Source: Microlunatus endophyticus
GTDB taxonomy: Bacteria > Actinomycetota > Actinomycetes > Propionibacteriales > Propionibacteriaceae
Length of the DNA: 64,000 nucleotides
Assembly (NCBI RefSeq): GCF_014646195.1
Contig: NZ_BMMZ01000002.1
Location: 186,001 to 250,000, forward strand
Direction: 5' to 3'
Of the stretch, positions 49,950 through 60,192 are shown piece after piece. The translations under genes were made by a program, and so were the position numbers. The notes below the pieces were generated by a model. That model was not told the DNA's origin and made no database searches. It saw only the letters and a program-made list of their open reading frames with translations. How positions within the stretch are numbered: position 1 is the stretch's first letter; each line of letters begins with the position of its first letter.

Positions 49950-51719
49950 ATGACTGAAACACCCGACCGTCGGAACCGGCACGACCAGGAGTCCGAGGGG
50001 CACGAGCCCGAGGATGTTCTGCTGAATCGGATCGGGCAACTGAATGACGAAGTGGACCGGCTGCGGGATCGGATTTCATCCCATCCGCACGACCTCGCGA
50101 TGATCGAGCGGAGGCTTGCCGACGCCCGGGCCGATGTCCGAGCGGCCTCGGCGAACAACGAACGACTCGCGGCCACGCTGCGGGAGGCGCGCGAACAGAT
50201 CATCTCGCTGAAGGCCGAGGTCGATCGGCTTGCGCAACCGCCGGCCAGCTTCGGCGTTTACCTCGGGCCCGTCGACGAGGCGACCGCAGACATCTGGACC
50301 TCGGGACGCAAGATGCGGGTCAGCGTCAGCCCCGAGGCCATCGAGAAGCTCGAGCCCGGTCGCGAAGTGATCCTCAACGAGGCGCTGAATGTGGTCGGCG
50401 TGCTCGACTTCGACGAGGTCGGCGAGGTGGTCAGCCTCAAGGAGGTCATGTCCGACGGCGAGCGGGCGCTGATCATCGGCCACGGTGACGAGGAGAGCGT
50501 CGTCCGGCTCGCCGACCAGTTGCGATCGGAGCGGCTGCGCGCCGGTGACTCGCTGCTGGTCGACCGCCGGGTGCATTTCGCCTACGAGCGGGTGCCGAAG
50601 ATGGAGGTCGAGGAACTGGTCCTTGAGGACGTTCCCGACATCGGCTACGAGGAGATCGGCGGACTGCGCGGCCAGATCGACGCGATCCGCGATGCGGTGG
50701 AGCTGCCGTTCCTCTACAAGGACCTGTTCGCCGAGCACGAGCTGAAGGCGCCGAAGGGCATCCTGCTCTACGGCCCGCCCGGCTGTGGCAAGACCATGAT
50801 CGCCAAGGCGGTCGCGAACTCGCTGGCCAAGAAGGTCACCGAGCGGACCGGCCGCGAGGGGCGCAGCTTCTTCCTGAACATCAAGGGGCCGGAGCTGCTC
50901 AACAAGTATGTCGGCGAGACCGAGCGGCACATCCGGCTGGTGTTCCAGCGGGCTCGGGAGAAGGCCACCGACGGCATGCCGGTGATCGTCTTCTTCGACG
51001 AGATGGACTCGCTCTTCCGGACCCGCGGCACCGGAGTCTCCTCCGACGTCGAGAACACCATAGTGCCTCAGCTGTTGAGCGAGATCGACGGCGTCGAGGG
51101 CATGGAGAATGTGATCATCATCGGCGCGTCCAACCGCGAGGACATGATCGATCCGGCGATCCTGCGACCGGGACGGCTGGATGTCAAGATCAAGATCGAA
51201 CGTCCGGACGCCGAGGCCGCCCGGGACATCTTCAGCAAGTACCTGACGCCGACTTTGCCGTTGCACGACGAGGATCTCAAGGAGTTCGACGGCGACCGGC
51301 AGCGGACCGTCGACGCGATGGTCGAGCGCACGGTCGCACGGATGTACGACGACTCCGAGGAGAACCAGTTCCTCGAGGTCACGTACGCCGGTGGGGACAA
51401 GGAGATCTTGTACTTCAAGGACTTCAACTCCGGTGCGATGATCCACAACATCGTCGACCGGGCCAAGAAGATGGCGATCAAGGACTTCCGCGACACCGGC
51501 AACAAGGGGCTGCGGATCGGTCACCTGATGCAGGCGATCGTCGACGAGTTCGCGGAGAACGAGGACCTGCCGAACACCACGAACCCAGACGACTGGGCCA
51601 AGATCAGCGGCAAGAAGGGAGAGCGGATCGTCTTCATCCGTACGCTGATCTCCTCCAACAAGGGCACCCAGCCGGGGCGGTCGATCGACACGGTCTCCAA
51701 CACCGGGCAGTACTTGTAG
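49950..51719 (+). CDS. arc: Proteasome-associated AAA ATPase Arc/Mpa
   Basis: A 589-residue hexameric unfoldase that captures pupylated proteins and feeds the 20S proteasome. About residues 35-95 form the N-terminal coiled coil that binds Pup. Two OB-like domains follow, to about 235. The AAA module has Walker [19 protein letters not shown], Walker [13 protein letters not shown] and the arginine-finger region. The C-terminus ends Gln-Tyr-Leu, the motif that docks into the proteasome alpha ring. The ATG at 49950 follows GGAGGTGTCCAG. dop, pup, prcB and prcA, which normally follow, are not downstream here. Confidence 0.95.
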   Translation: MTETPDRRNRHDQESEGHEPEDVLLNRIGQLNDEVDRLRDRISSHPHDLAMIERRLADARADVRAASANNERLAATLREAREQIISLKAEVDRLAQPPASFGVYLGPVDEATADIWTSGRKMRVSVSPEAIEKLEPGREVILNEALNVVGVLDFDEVGEVVSLKEVMSDGERALIIGHGDEESVVRLADQLRSERLRAGDSLLVDRRVHFAYERVPKMEVEELVLEDVPDIGYEEIGGLRGQIDAIRDAVELPFLYKDLFAEHELKAPKGILLYGPPGCGKTMIAKAVANSLAKKVTERTGREGRSFFLNIKGPELLNKYVGETERHIRLVFQRAREKATDGMPVIVFFDEMDSLFRTRGTGVSSDVENTIVPQLLSEIDGVEGMENVIIIGASNREDMIDPAILRPGRLDVKIKIERPDAEAARDIFSKYLTPTLPLHDEDLKEFDGDRQRTVDAMVERTVARMYDDSEENQFLEVTYAGGDKEILYFKDFNSGAMIHNIVDRAKKMAIKDFRDTGNKGLRIGHLMQAIVDEFAENEDLPNTTNPDDWAKISGKKGERIVFIRTLISSNKGTQPGRSIDTVSNTGQYL

Positions 51720-51824
51720 GCGTCCGTCTGGGTGCCGCTGCCGCGAGCTGGTCTGGCCGGGTTGCGTTCGGGGGGACGACCCCTCGACCCCCGGACCGGT
51801 GGCGTCCATAGATGTCGTTGCGGC

Positions 51825-51852
51825 GCGGTTGCTCCGCGGGCTCCGCAACCGC
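51825..51852. repeat. Inverted repeat in the arc / histidine kinase gap
   Basis: Arms GCGGTTGC (51825-51832) and GCAACCGC (51845-51852) flank a 12-base loop that itself contains CCGCGG. It lies about 110 bases after the arc stop between convergent genes and may terminate transcription. Confidence 0.5.
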
Positions 51853-51913
51853 CTCGCTTCGCTCGCGGGGTGGGCCGGGTTCGGGGCGGCGGTCGGTCGG
51901 CGGTGGCGAAAAG

Positions 51914-51929
51914 GTCGTGACAACGCGAG
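51914..51929. repeat. Isolated copy of the GTCGTGACAACGCGAG repeat core
   Basis: The 16-base core is identical to that at 13172-13187. The flanking bases GCAGTCTCGTACGGCCG partly resemble the second unit there (GCGGTCTACGAGCCG). It lies in the non-coding gap after arc. Confidence 0.6.
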
Positions 51930-51979
51930 CGTGCAGTCTCGTACGGCCGTAGGGCGATCGGGGCCGGATTTCCAGCCGG

Positions 51980-53911
51980 CTAGCGGCGGGGAAGGGTGAG
52001 CACGAATCTGCCTGGTTCGGTGTCGTCTGCGGACCGGTACTCGGCCTCGCCACCGTGGATCCGGCAGATCTCCCGGACGACGTAGAGACCGAGGCCGGCG
52101 CCCCCGCTGCCAGGGCCCGAGACGAAGCGGTCGAAGAGCCGGTCCTGGACACCCGGATCGACACCCCGACCGGCATCGCTGACAGTGATCACGACATCGT
52201 GCCCGGACTCGGCGGCCGGAGCAGTGTCCGGGCCTGCGTCGGCGATCGGGACGGCCCCTGCGTCGGCGGTGATCGCGATCGGCGGACGGCCGTGTCGGAT
52301 CGCATTGCTGATCAGGTTGTCGATGGCCTGGCCGAGGCGTACGGAATCGACCGTGATCATGGTCTCGAGGTCGCCGTCGACCGTGATCGAGACCTCGGGA
52401 TGGACGATCCGGGCGCGTTCGGCGGCGCCGGAGAGCAGCGTGTGCAGACTGATCGGGGCGCGGTGCAGGGCCAGCGTCTCGGCATCGAGTCGCGAGGCCG
52501 TGAGCAGGTCGGCCGACATCTGGTGCAACTGCCGGGTGCTGGTGCGGACGCCCGCGAGCAGTTGTTCGCGCTCGTCCGGATCGAGTTGATCATGCTGAAG
52601 CACAGTCTCCACCGACCCGTCGATGACCGCAGCAGGAGTGCGCAGTTCGTGCCCGGTAACGGCGAGCAGTCGACGCTGCAATTCGATCACATGTTCTCGG
52701 TTCTCGTCCGCCACCCGACGCTCGGTCTGGTCCCGGGTGACCTTGGCGAAGCCGATGTGGCGCTTCTGGCGGTCGACGACGGCCGTGATCACGACGCTGG
52801 CCCAGAATCGGCTGCCGTCCTTGCGGATGCGCCAGCCCTCCTCGGCGTAGCTGCCTTTCTCCAGAGCCACCTGCAGCTCGTACTCGGGGTGTCGTTCGCG
52901 TTGTCGATCTTCGGGATAGAAGACCCGGAAGTGCTGGCCGACGATCTCCTCGGTGCGATATCCCTTGATCCGCTGGGCGCCGGGGTTCCAGCTGGAGACC
53001 CGGCCCTCGGTGTCCAGCATGAAGATCGCGTACTCCTCGACTGCATCGATCAGTAGCTGGAAGCGCTCTTCGCTGCGCCGGAATCGGTCTTCGGCAGCGC
53101 GTTGCGCCGTGATGTCCTGGACCTGGAGCAGGGCATAGAGGGCGGCGCCTTCGCGATCGCGAACCGGGGCGACGGTAGCCCGGGCGATGTGCGGATCGGC
53201 GTAGCCGGCGATCTCGTGTTCGAAGCTGGCCAGCGACTGTCCCGTACGGATCTGCTCGAGACTGCTGTCCAGTGCAGCGCCCTGGCCGCAGGTGAACTGT
53301 CCGTAGTCGAGCCCGACCAGATCGGCGGCGTCGCAATGCAGCAGGGCGGCCAGTGCCGCGTTGGCGCGCACCACGCTGCCGTTGAGGGTGAGGGTTGCCA
53401 TGCCGATGGCAGCGACGTCGAACACCTCGCGATATCGCTCGAGGTGTTCGTTGAGGACCTCTTGGTCGTGGCCGTCGCCGGCGTCACGACGGCTCCCGGC
53501 GATCATCCGCAGGCGAGCAGTCCGCGCCTGCGGCTCGGCTCCTGCGATCTTGGCCAATCGGTCCGGGAGCTGGTCGATCGGGAACGACTTCTCCACGAAG
53601 TCCACCGCCCCCAGCTCCAGCGCGACGTCGGCCAGGCTGCGGCCCTCGAAGCCGGTGTACATCACGACCCGGGTCTCGGGGGCGACGGTCATGATGCCGG
53701 GCAACGCCTCAAGTCCGTCCATGCCCGGCATGGATGTGTCCAGCAACAACAGCGTCGGCTGGTGTTGGTAGGCCAGCCCGATTGCTTCGGTGCCGTCCTT
53801 CCCGTCGCCGACCACGTCGAACATCCCCGAGCGGTGCAGCCTCAATCGCACCAGCCGCCGGAGCCCGTCGGAGTCATCCACCACGACCACCGTCGGCAGT
53901 CCCGATGTCAC
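51980..53911 (-). CDS. Hybrid sensor: N-terminal receiver, two PAS domains, histidine kinase
   Basis: A 643-residue cytoplasmic signalling protein with no membrane helix. Residues 5-125 are a receiver domain, with Asp12/Asp13 acidic pocket, phospho-acceptor Asp58 in LLLLDTSMPGMDG and the conserved Lys in DFVEKSFP. About 175-290 and 300-415 are PAS domains; the second is a clear PAS/PAC with SSWNPGAQRIKGY. HisKA follows with TGHELRTPAAVIDG, where His is the phosphorylation site. The HATPase domain has NLISNAIRHG, SDAGRGVDPG and GGAGLGLYVVREI. The GTG at 53911 is the chosen start. No separate output regulator is adjacent. It diverges from argG. Confidence 0.9.
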   Translation of the reverse strand: MTSGLPTVVVVDDSDGLRRLVRLRLHRSGMFDVVGDGKDGTEAIGLAYQHQPTLLLLDTSMPGMDGLEALPGIMTVAPETRVVMYTGFEGRSLADVALELGAVDFVEKSFPIDQLPDRLAKIAGAEPQARTARLRMIAGSRRDAGDGHDQEVLNEHLERYREVFDVAAIGMATLTLNGSVVRANAALAALLHCDAADLVGLDYGQFTCGQGAALDSSLEQIRTGQSLASFEHEIAGYADPHIARATVAPVRDREGAALYALLQVQDITAQRAAEDRFRRSEERFQLLIDAVEEYAIFMLDTEGRVSSWNPGAQRIKGYRTEEIVGQHFRVFYPEDRQRERHPEYELQVALEKGSYAEEGWRIRKDGSRFWASVVITAVVDRQKRHIGFAKVTRDQTERRVADENREHVIELQRRLLAVTGHELRTPAAVIDGSVETVLQHDQLDPDEREQLLAGVRTSTRQLHQMSADLLTASRLDAETLALHRAPISLHTLLSGAAERARIVHPEVSITVDGDLETMITVDSVRLGQAIDNLISNAIRHGRPPIAITADAGAVPIADAGPDTAPAAESGHDVVITVSDAGRGVDPGVQDRLFDRFVSGPGSGGAGLGLYVVREICRIHGGEAEYRSADDTEPGRFVLTLPRR

Positions 53912-54022
53912 GCAGTGCCTCCTGAGTTCGTCCGAACAGAGCGCGGGCGGACCCCAGTTACCCACTCGTCGGCCATGCACTCACACCGTCTCAGGCCGGT
54001 GATTGTGCATATCCATTCCTGA

Positions 54023-55453
<1,431 letters not shown>

Positions 55454-55475
55454 CTGACAGTGGCATGATCACCAC

Positions 55476-56222
55476 ATGGTTGATCAAGGTGTAGCAGTCG
55501 TCACCGGCGCGGGCTCGGGGTTAGGGCGCGCAACGTCGATCGCTCTGGTCGAGGCCGGATTCAAGGTCGCGTTGCTCGGACGGCACCGTGACACCCTGGA
55601 GGAGACCGCAGGCCTGGCCGGCGGAGAGACTCTGGTGCTGCCGGCCGACATCTCGCTGCCTGCCGACGTGGAAGCCGCGTTCGCAGCGGTGGTCGCGGAC
55701 TGGGGTCGGATCGACCTGCTCTACAACAATGCCGGACGGTTCGGGCCGACCGGTGATGTCGACGAGGTCGAGATCGACGACTGGGTTGCCTCGGTTGCGA
55801 CCAACCTGACCGGCACGTACCTCTGCTCGCGGGCCGCGTTCGCCCAGATGAAGAGACAGGACCCGCAGGGCGGCCGGATCATCAACAACGGCTCGATCTC
55901 GGCCCATGCACCGCGGCCAGGCAGTTCGGCGTACACGGCGACCAAGCACGCGATCGCCGGGCTGACCAAGTCGCTGTCGCTGGACGGGCGACCGTACCGG
56001 ATCGCCTGCGGTCAGATCGACATCGGCAACGCGGCTACCAGGATCACCGCCGGGATCGGCGAGGCGACCCGGCAGGCGGACGGGTCGATGCGGGCCGAAC
56101 CGACCTTCGACTCCCGGTACGCCGCCGAGGCCGTGGTGCAGATGGCGCTCCTGCCACTGGACGTCAACGTCCAGACGATGACGATCATGGCGACCAACAT
56201 GCCGTTCATCGGCCGCGGCTGA
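55476..56222 (+). CDS. Short-chain dehydrogenase/reductase
   Basis: A 248-residue classical SDR, NAD(P)-dependent. TGAGSGLGRATSIALVEAG is the cofactor loop, LYNNAGRFG the structural NNAG motif, and INNGSISAHAPRPGSSAYTA with the following TKHA supplies the Ser-Tyr-Lys catalytic set. The Arg in LLGRHRDTL after strand 2 hints at NADP preference. The C-terminus (IMATNMPFIGRG) matches a subfamily of unknown substrate. It begins 22 bases after argG and may be cotranscribed with it. Confidence 0.88.
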   Translation: MVDQGVAVVTGAGSGLGRATSIALVEAGFKVALLGRHRDTLEETAGLAGGETLVLPADISLPADVEAAFAAVVADWGRIDLLYNNAGRFGPTGDVDEVEIDDWVASVATNLTGTYLCSRAAFAQMKRQDPQGGRIINNGSISAHAPRPGSSAYTATKHAIAGLTKSLSLDGRPYRIACGQIDIGNAATRITAGIGEATRQADGSMRAEPTFDSRYAAEAVVQMALLPLDVNVQTMTIMATNMPFIGRG

Positions 56223-56339
56223 GCATCGAGCTGATCTGTCCCCGGCGACACGCCCACGCGGGACCGGCACGGACCGGACCGGCTGGGATACCGTGCGAAC
56301 GTCTGTTCGGATCCATCCGGATCCGTCGTGGGAGGTTCT

Positions 56340-56930
56340 GTGCGCGTCCTGGGGATCGATCCCGGCCTGACCCGGTGTGGCTTCGGCGTCGTGGACGGCA
56401 CGGTCGGACGGAGTCCCGGCCTGGTCGCGGTCGACGTCGTCCGCACCGACGCCAGCAGTGAGGTCGCGCAGCGGCTGTTGCGGCTTGAGGTCGCATTCGA
56501 GGAGTGGGTGGTGAAGTACCGGCCGGACGTGGTCGCGGTCGAGCGGGTCTTCGCCCAGCACAACGTCCAGACCGTGATGGGGACCGCGCAGGCCGCCGGG
56601 GTCGCGATGCTGGTGGCTGCCCGGCACCAGCTGCCGGTCGCGCTGCACACACCCAGCGAGGTCAAGGCCGCGATCACCGGTTCCGGGCGGGCCGACAAGG
56701 CCCAGGTCGGGGCGATGGTGACACGGATTCTGCGGCTGGACGAGACGCCGAAACCCGCGGATGCCGCCGACGCCCTGGCGTTGGCGATCTGTCACGTCTG
56801 GCGCGGTTCGGCCGGTGACAAGATCAGCCGGGCGACCGATCAGGCTGCCCAGCTGGCCGCCCGGCAGCGGAGGGCGTACGCCTTGGCCCGGCGCACGCTG
56901 CCCACCGACCTGAATTCACGAGGAGTCTGA
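56340..56930 (+). CDS. ruvC: Crossover-junction endodeoxyribonuclease RuvC
   Basis: A 196-residue Holliday-junction resolvase. [17 protein letters not shown] carries the first catalytic Asp, [20 protein letters not shown] the Glu, and [15 protein letters not shown] the final Asp residues. The GTG at 56340 follows GGGAGGTTCT, an excellent ribosome binding site. ruvA begins on the last base of the stop codon, so the pair is coupled. yebC, the usual upstream neighbour, is absent, and an SDR gene lies there instead. Confidence 0.95.
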   Translation: MRVLGIDPGLTRCGFGVVDGTVGRSPGLVAVDVVRTDASSEVAQRLLRLEVAFEEWVVKYRPDVVAVERVFAQHNVQTVMGTAQAAGVAMLVAARHQLPVALHTPSEVKAAITGSGRADKAQVGAMVTRILRLDETPKPADAADALALAICHVWRGSAGDKISRATDQAAQLAARQRRAYALARRTLPTDLNSRGV

Positions 56931-57544
56931 TGATCGCGCAAGTCACCGGGAGCGTTGTCGCCGTCGGCGCGACCTGGGCGGTCGTCGACGTGGGTGGCAT
57001 CGGGATCAAGACCCTGTGCGGACCCAACACGACGGCTGAGCTGCGGCACGGGCAGCAGGCGACGCTGGCGACCTCGCTGGTCGTCCGGGAGGACTCGCTG
57101 ACCCTGTACGGCTTCGGCACGGCCGAGGAACGCGATTTCTTCGAGCTGCTGATGACGGCCTCCGGGGTCGGTCCGAAGCTGGCCCAGGCTGCACTGGCGG
57201 TGTTGACTCCGGATGATCTTCGGCAGGCGATCGTGACCGAGAATCTGGTCGCCCTGACCAAGGTGCCAGGGGTCGGGCGCAAGGGTGCCCAGCGGATCGT
57301 GATCGAGTTGAAGGACAAGGTGAATGCCGTCCTGGCCGGCCGGCCGAATGACGCGCCCGGTCCCGAGCCCGTGCCGACCGCCGAGTGGCGTGATCAGGTC
57401 AGCCAAGGTCTGCAGGGCCTCGGCTGGTCGGCCAAGGACGCCGAGGCCGCGTGCAGCCGCGTGGAACACCTGGCCGAGGAGGACTCGTCGGTGAGCGTGG
57501 CCGTGTTGATGCGGGCCGCGCTGCAAACACTGGCACGACCCTGA
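56930..57544 (+). CDS. ruvA: Holliday-junction branch-migration subunit RuvA
   Basis: A 204-residue junction-binding protein that tetramerizes around four-way DNA. The N-terminal OB domain starts [20 protein letters not shown]. Two helix-hairpin-helix motifs are visible: LLMTASGVGPKLAQAAL and LTKVPGVGRKGAQRIVIELK. The C-terminal three-helix domain that contacts RuvB is present (QGLQGLGWSAKDAEAACSRV). The start is on the last A of the ruvC stop. No ruvB follows, which is unusual because ruvCAB are nearly always contiguous in actinobacteria. Confidence 0.95.
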   Translation: MIAQVTGSVVAVGATWAVVDVGGIGIKTLCGPNTTAELRHGQQATLATSLVVREDSLTLYGFGTAEERDFFELLMTASGVGPKLAQAALAVLTPDDLRQAIVTENLVALTKVPGVGRKGAQRIVIELKDKVNAVLAGRPNDAPGPEPVPTAEWRDQVSQGLQGLGWSAKDAEAACSRVEHLAEEDSSVSVAVLMRAALQTLARP

Positions 57545-57558
57545 ATAGGTTGGGGATC

Positions 57559-57962
57559 GTGGCGCACTCCGAACCAACCAAGGACGTACCGGACAACGCG
57601 GCGGAGTGGCGGCACGGCAGTTTCACGGCCAGGTCGGTTCAGCACAAGTCCGGATTCCTCAACCGACGCACGGTTCCCGGACTCGACATCACGGTCGGTC
57701 ACGAGGGATCGGCTTCCTGAATCGTGAACTGGCGGACTTCTTCGACGGCCGTACGGACAATCTCGAAGCATCGTTCGGCGGTGCACTCTTTTACCTGTAC
57801 CGGGTGAACGACGCTCTGCCGCCGGCCGGTGGCAAGCCGCTGGAGGGTGTGCCGGTGGGGTCGATCACCGTGCTCGCGGCTTCGGGGCACGTCCTTGCCC
57901 CGCTGGTCGTCCTGCCCCCGTACGAAGCCGGCGACTTCAGCCGCTGGTTCGCGGCATTGTGA
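57559..57962 (+). pseudogene. Small unknown gene with an apparent one-base deletion
   Basis: The frame from the GTG at 57559 encodes AHSEPTKDVPDNAAEWRHGS and on to VPGLDITVGHEG, then hits a stop at 57720. The -1 frame continues directly as IGFLNRELADFFDGRTDNLE and ends GDFSRWFAAL at 57962. Adding one G in GAGGGATCGG (to four G) joins them into a smooth ~134-residue protein. I do not recognise the family and see no signal peptide or helix. It begins 14 bases after ruvA, in the place normally held by ruvB. The homopolymer context makes a base-calling error quite possible. Confidence 0.5.
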
Positions 57963-58226
57963 TCGGCGCCGTGCCGTGATCGAACTGGTTCCGTAGGATC
58001 ACGCTCGGGACTATCTCGCTTTTCGCGACTAACTGCGGGCCATCCGGCCGAGGTCGAGAGGTGCGCAGCTGCCACGCTTCGGCTTCTGCGGGATAGCCAT
58101 GTGATCCTGCTTGGTACGTCGACAACAGGGTCTGATTCGTCGACGCGAACTGGTCGCAGTGTCGGAGGCGGCTGGTAGGCAAGGGGCGAGCGGGCATGAC
58201 CCGGACCTGAGCCGAAGGAGGCTGCG

Positions 58227-58778
58227 ATGCAGCGGCCACGCGTCATCGTCAGTGTTGGGGCAAGCGCGGACGGCAAGGTCGCGCTGACGCGGAGGCAGAT
58301 CCTGATGGGGACCACCAGCGGCGAATTGTGGTTCACCACTGTCGACGGGCGTGGACGCGTGCGATGGGACGAAGATCACGAGAACTGGGACATCCTGGTG
58401 CTGGTCTGCCGCTCCACGCCACCCGAATACTTGGCCTACCTGCGCAGGCGGAGCATCTGCTATCTGGTCGCGGGTGATGATCGCGTCGATCTGACCCGAG
58501 CGATCACAGCGATGGCCACTGAACTCGGCATCACCTGCGTGCTCTCGACCGCGGGTGGCGGCCTCCAGGGTGCTCTGTTGCGCGAGGGACTGATCGATGA
58601 GTTGTACGTGTCGATCGCCCCGGCGCTGGTAGGCGGGCTCGGGACGCCGACGATCATGGACGGCCGACCATTGGACATCGGTGAGGCGCCGACCCCGCTC
58701 CATCTGCTCTCGGTGCACACCGACACGGCTGGCACCGTCAGACTGCACTACGAGGTGATGCGGGATTCGACCAGCTGA
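58227..58778 (+). CDS. RibD C-terminal (dihydrofolate-reductase-like) domain protein
   Basis: A 183-residue stand-alone reductase-like protein of the RibD_C/DHFR fold. VIVSVGASADGKVAL is the first strand, ITCVLSTAGGGLQGALLREG followed by LIDELYVSIAPALVGG is the hallmark NADPH-binding and dimer segment, and VRLHYEV closes the sheet. The deaminase domain of RibD is absent. Members reduce pyrimidine or pterin-like substrates, but many have no assigned role. The ATG follows GAAGGAGG. The 263 bases upstream contain no gene that I can support. Confidence 0.85.
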   Translation: MQRPRVIVSVGASADGKVALTRRQILMGTTSGELWFTTVDGRGRVRWDEDHENWDILVLVCRSTPPEYLAYLRRRSICYLVAGDDRVDLTRAITAMATELGITCVLSTAGGGLQGALLREGLIDELYVSIAPALVGGLGTPTIMDGRPLDIGEAPTPLHLLSVHTDTAGTVRLHYEVMRDSTS

Positions 58779-58872
58779 TGCGCCGGAGCGCAGCTACGCC
58801 CTGCACCACTGTTGGTGTGCGAGCACCGCGCGGCTCGGACGCGTCGGGACCCACGGATGAAAGGGTGGGCGG

Positions 58873-59622
58873 ATGAAGATCGCGGTGGCAGGAAGTAGCG
58901 GATTGATCGGTTCGCAGGTGTGTCGTCTTACCGAAGCGTCCGGGCACCAGATCGTGAGGATGAGCCGTACCGACGGGATCGATCTTCTGGATGTGGAAGC
59001 CGTCACGAAGGCGTTGACGGGCGTGGAGGCCGTTATCGACGTGTCCCGTCCGGCCCAGATGGAGCTGTCCGCTGCGCGAAACTTCTTCGAAATGGTCGCA
59101 CGGAATCTTGGCGACGCCGGCCGCGCGACGGGGGTCCAGCGGACGGTTGTGCTGTCGATCGTCGGCATCGAAGACGGTCAGGACTACGACTGGTACATCG
59201 CGACCCTCGCGCATGAGCAGGCAATACGTGATCATGCTCCGGGCGCGCGGGTGCTGCGTACCACCCAGTTCCACGAGTTCCCGGGCCAGGCCCTGCAGCG
59301 GGCTCTGGTTGGGCGGGAGCCGACCGGGACCGTCGAGATCATGGATGTTCCGACACAACCGGTGGACTCCGCCGAGGTCGCACGGGCGCTGCTCGAAATC
59401 GCGATCGACCCCGATGCCGGCAGCCGCCAGCTTGCCGGGCCTCAGCAGGAGCGACTGGTCGACCTCGTACGAGAGCTGGTTGTGCACGACGGGCTGGACC
59501 TGACCGTGCTGCCCGGTCCCGCCCCGGCGGTGAGCATGGCCGCCGGCTCGATGCTGCCCGGGCCGGACGTGCCGACCGCCGGCGTCGATTGGCACACCTG
59601 GCTGCGCGATCGCCGCGGCTGA
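58873..59622 (+). CDS. NAD(P)-binding atypical SDR / NmrA-like protein
   Basis: A 249-residue Rossmann-fold protein. KIAVAGSSGLIGSQVCRLTE is the cofactor motif (GxxGxxG-like). VLSIVGIEDGQDYDWYIATL lies where extended or atypical SDRs place the Tyr. The C-terminal half (VDSAEVARALLEIAIDP) resembles NmrA-like sugar-nucleotide or quinone-sensing proteins often annotated as NAD(P)H-binding. Whether it is an enzyme or a redox sensor cannot be told. AAAGGGTGGGCGG precedes the ATG. It is in a string of small unrelated genes on the plus strand. Confidence 0.82.
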   Translation: MKIAVAGSSGLIGSQVCRLTEASGHQIVRMSRTDGIDLLDVEAVTKALTGVEAVIDVSRPAQMELSAARNFFEMVARNLGDAGRATGVQRTVVLSIVGIEDGQDYDWYIATLAHEQAIRDHAPGARVLRTTQFHEFPGQALQRALVGREPTGTVEIMDVPTQPVDSAEVARALLEIAIDPDAGSRQLAGPQQERLVDLVRELVVHDGLDLTVLPGPAPAVSMAAGSMLPGPDVPTAGVDWHTWLRDRRG

Positions 59623-59669
59623 ACAGAAACCGTTCTTATCAGGAGTGACTGCGCGGGCAGGATAGGGCC

Positions 59670-60170
59670 ATGCCTGACGTTTCCGTACGGTTGGTCGCCG
59701 TTGGCGAAGATCGTCGTCGCACGCTCCAGAACCTCGCCCAGCTGTATCTTCATGATCTCTCCCGGACCGGCGGCTGGGATCTGCGCGACGACGGAACGTT
59801 CGACGGCAACCTGCTCGACGGTTGCTGGACCGAATCCCGGCGGCATCCATTCCTGTTCTACGCCGCCGAGTCGCTGGCCGGCTTCGCCGTTGTCGACCGG
59901 AGGAGCCATGACGGTGGTCGCGAGGACGTCTGGGACATGGCGGAATTCTTCGTTGTGAACCGCTGGCGGCGTGCAGGGGTAGGGCGGTCGGCCGCCCGGC
60001 AACTGCTCTCGGCATTTCCCGGCGACTGGGAAGTACGGCCTTTTCGCGGCTACCAACCTGCAGAGAGGTTCTGGAGCTCCGTCTGTGCGGAGGCGGCCTC
60101 GTCCGAGGTCGTGATCGACGAGGACCAGTCGCGGGCGGATGCGCGGATCATTCGGTTCTCAGTCGACTAG
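59670..60170 (+). CDS. GNAT-family N-acetyltransferase
   Basis: A 166-residue acetyltransferase-like protein. NLAQLYLHDLSRTGGWDL is the N-terminal helical segment. LFYAAESLAGFAVVDRR and DVWDMAEFFVVNRWRRAGVG lead into the acetyl-CoA loop RRAGVGRSAARQLL. FRGYQPAERFWSS matches the strand-helix near the active site. It resembles small single-domain acetyltransferases with unknown substrate. The ATG at 59670 is 47 bases after the previous gene. It converges with the phosphotransferase gene. Confidence 0.83.
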   Translation: MPDVSVRLVAVGEDRRRTLQNLAQLYLHDLSRTGGWDLRDDGTFDGNLLDGCWTESRRHPFLFYAAESLAGFAVVDRRSHDGGREDVWDMAEFFVVNRWRRAGVGRSAARQLLSAFPGDWEVRPFRGYQPAERFWSSVCAEAASSEVVIDEDQSRADARIIRFSVD

Positions 60171-60192
60171 CGGGACCGTGCGGCAGTACTGA

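Noticed and set aside
58029-58226. Minus-strand coding remnant before the RibD-like gene
   Set aside because: A short readable stretch (MAIPQKPKRG) exists, but it is 23 codons long with no start signal and no recognisable family.
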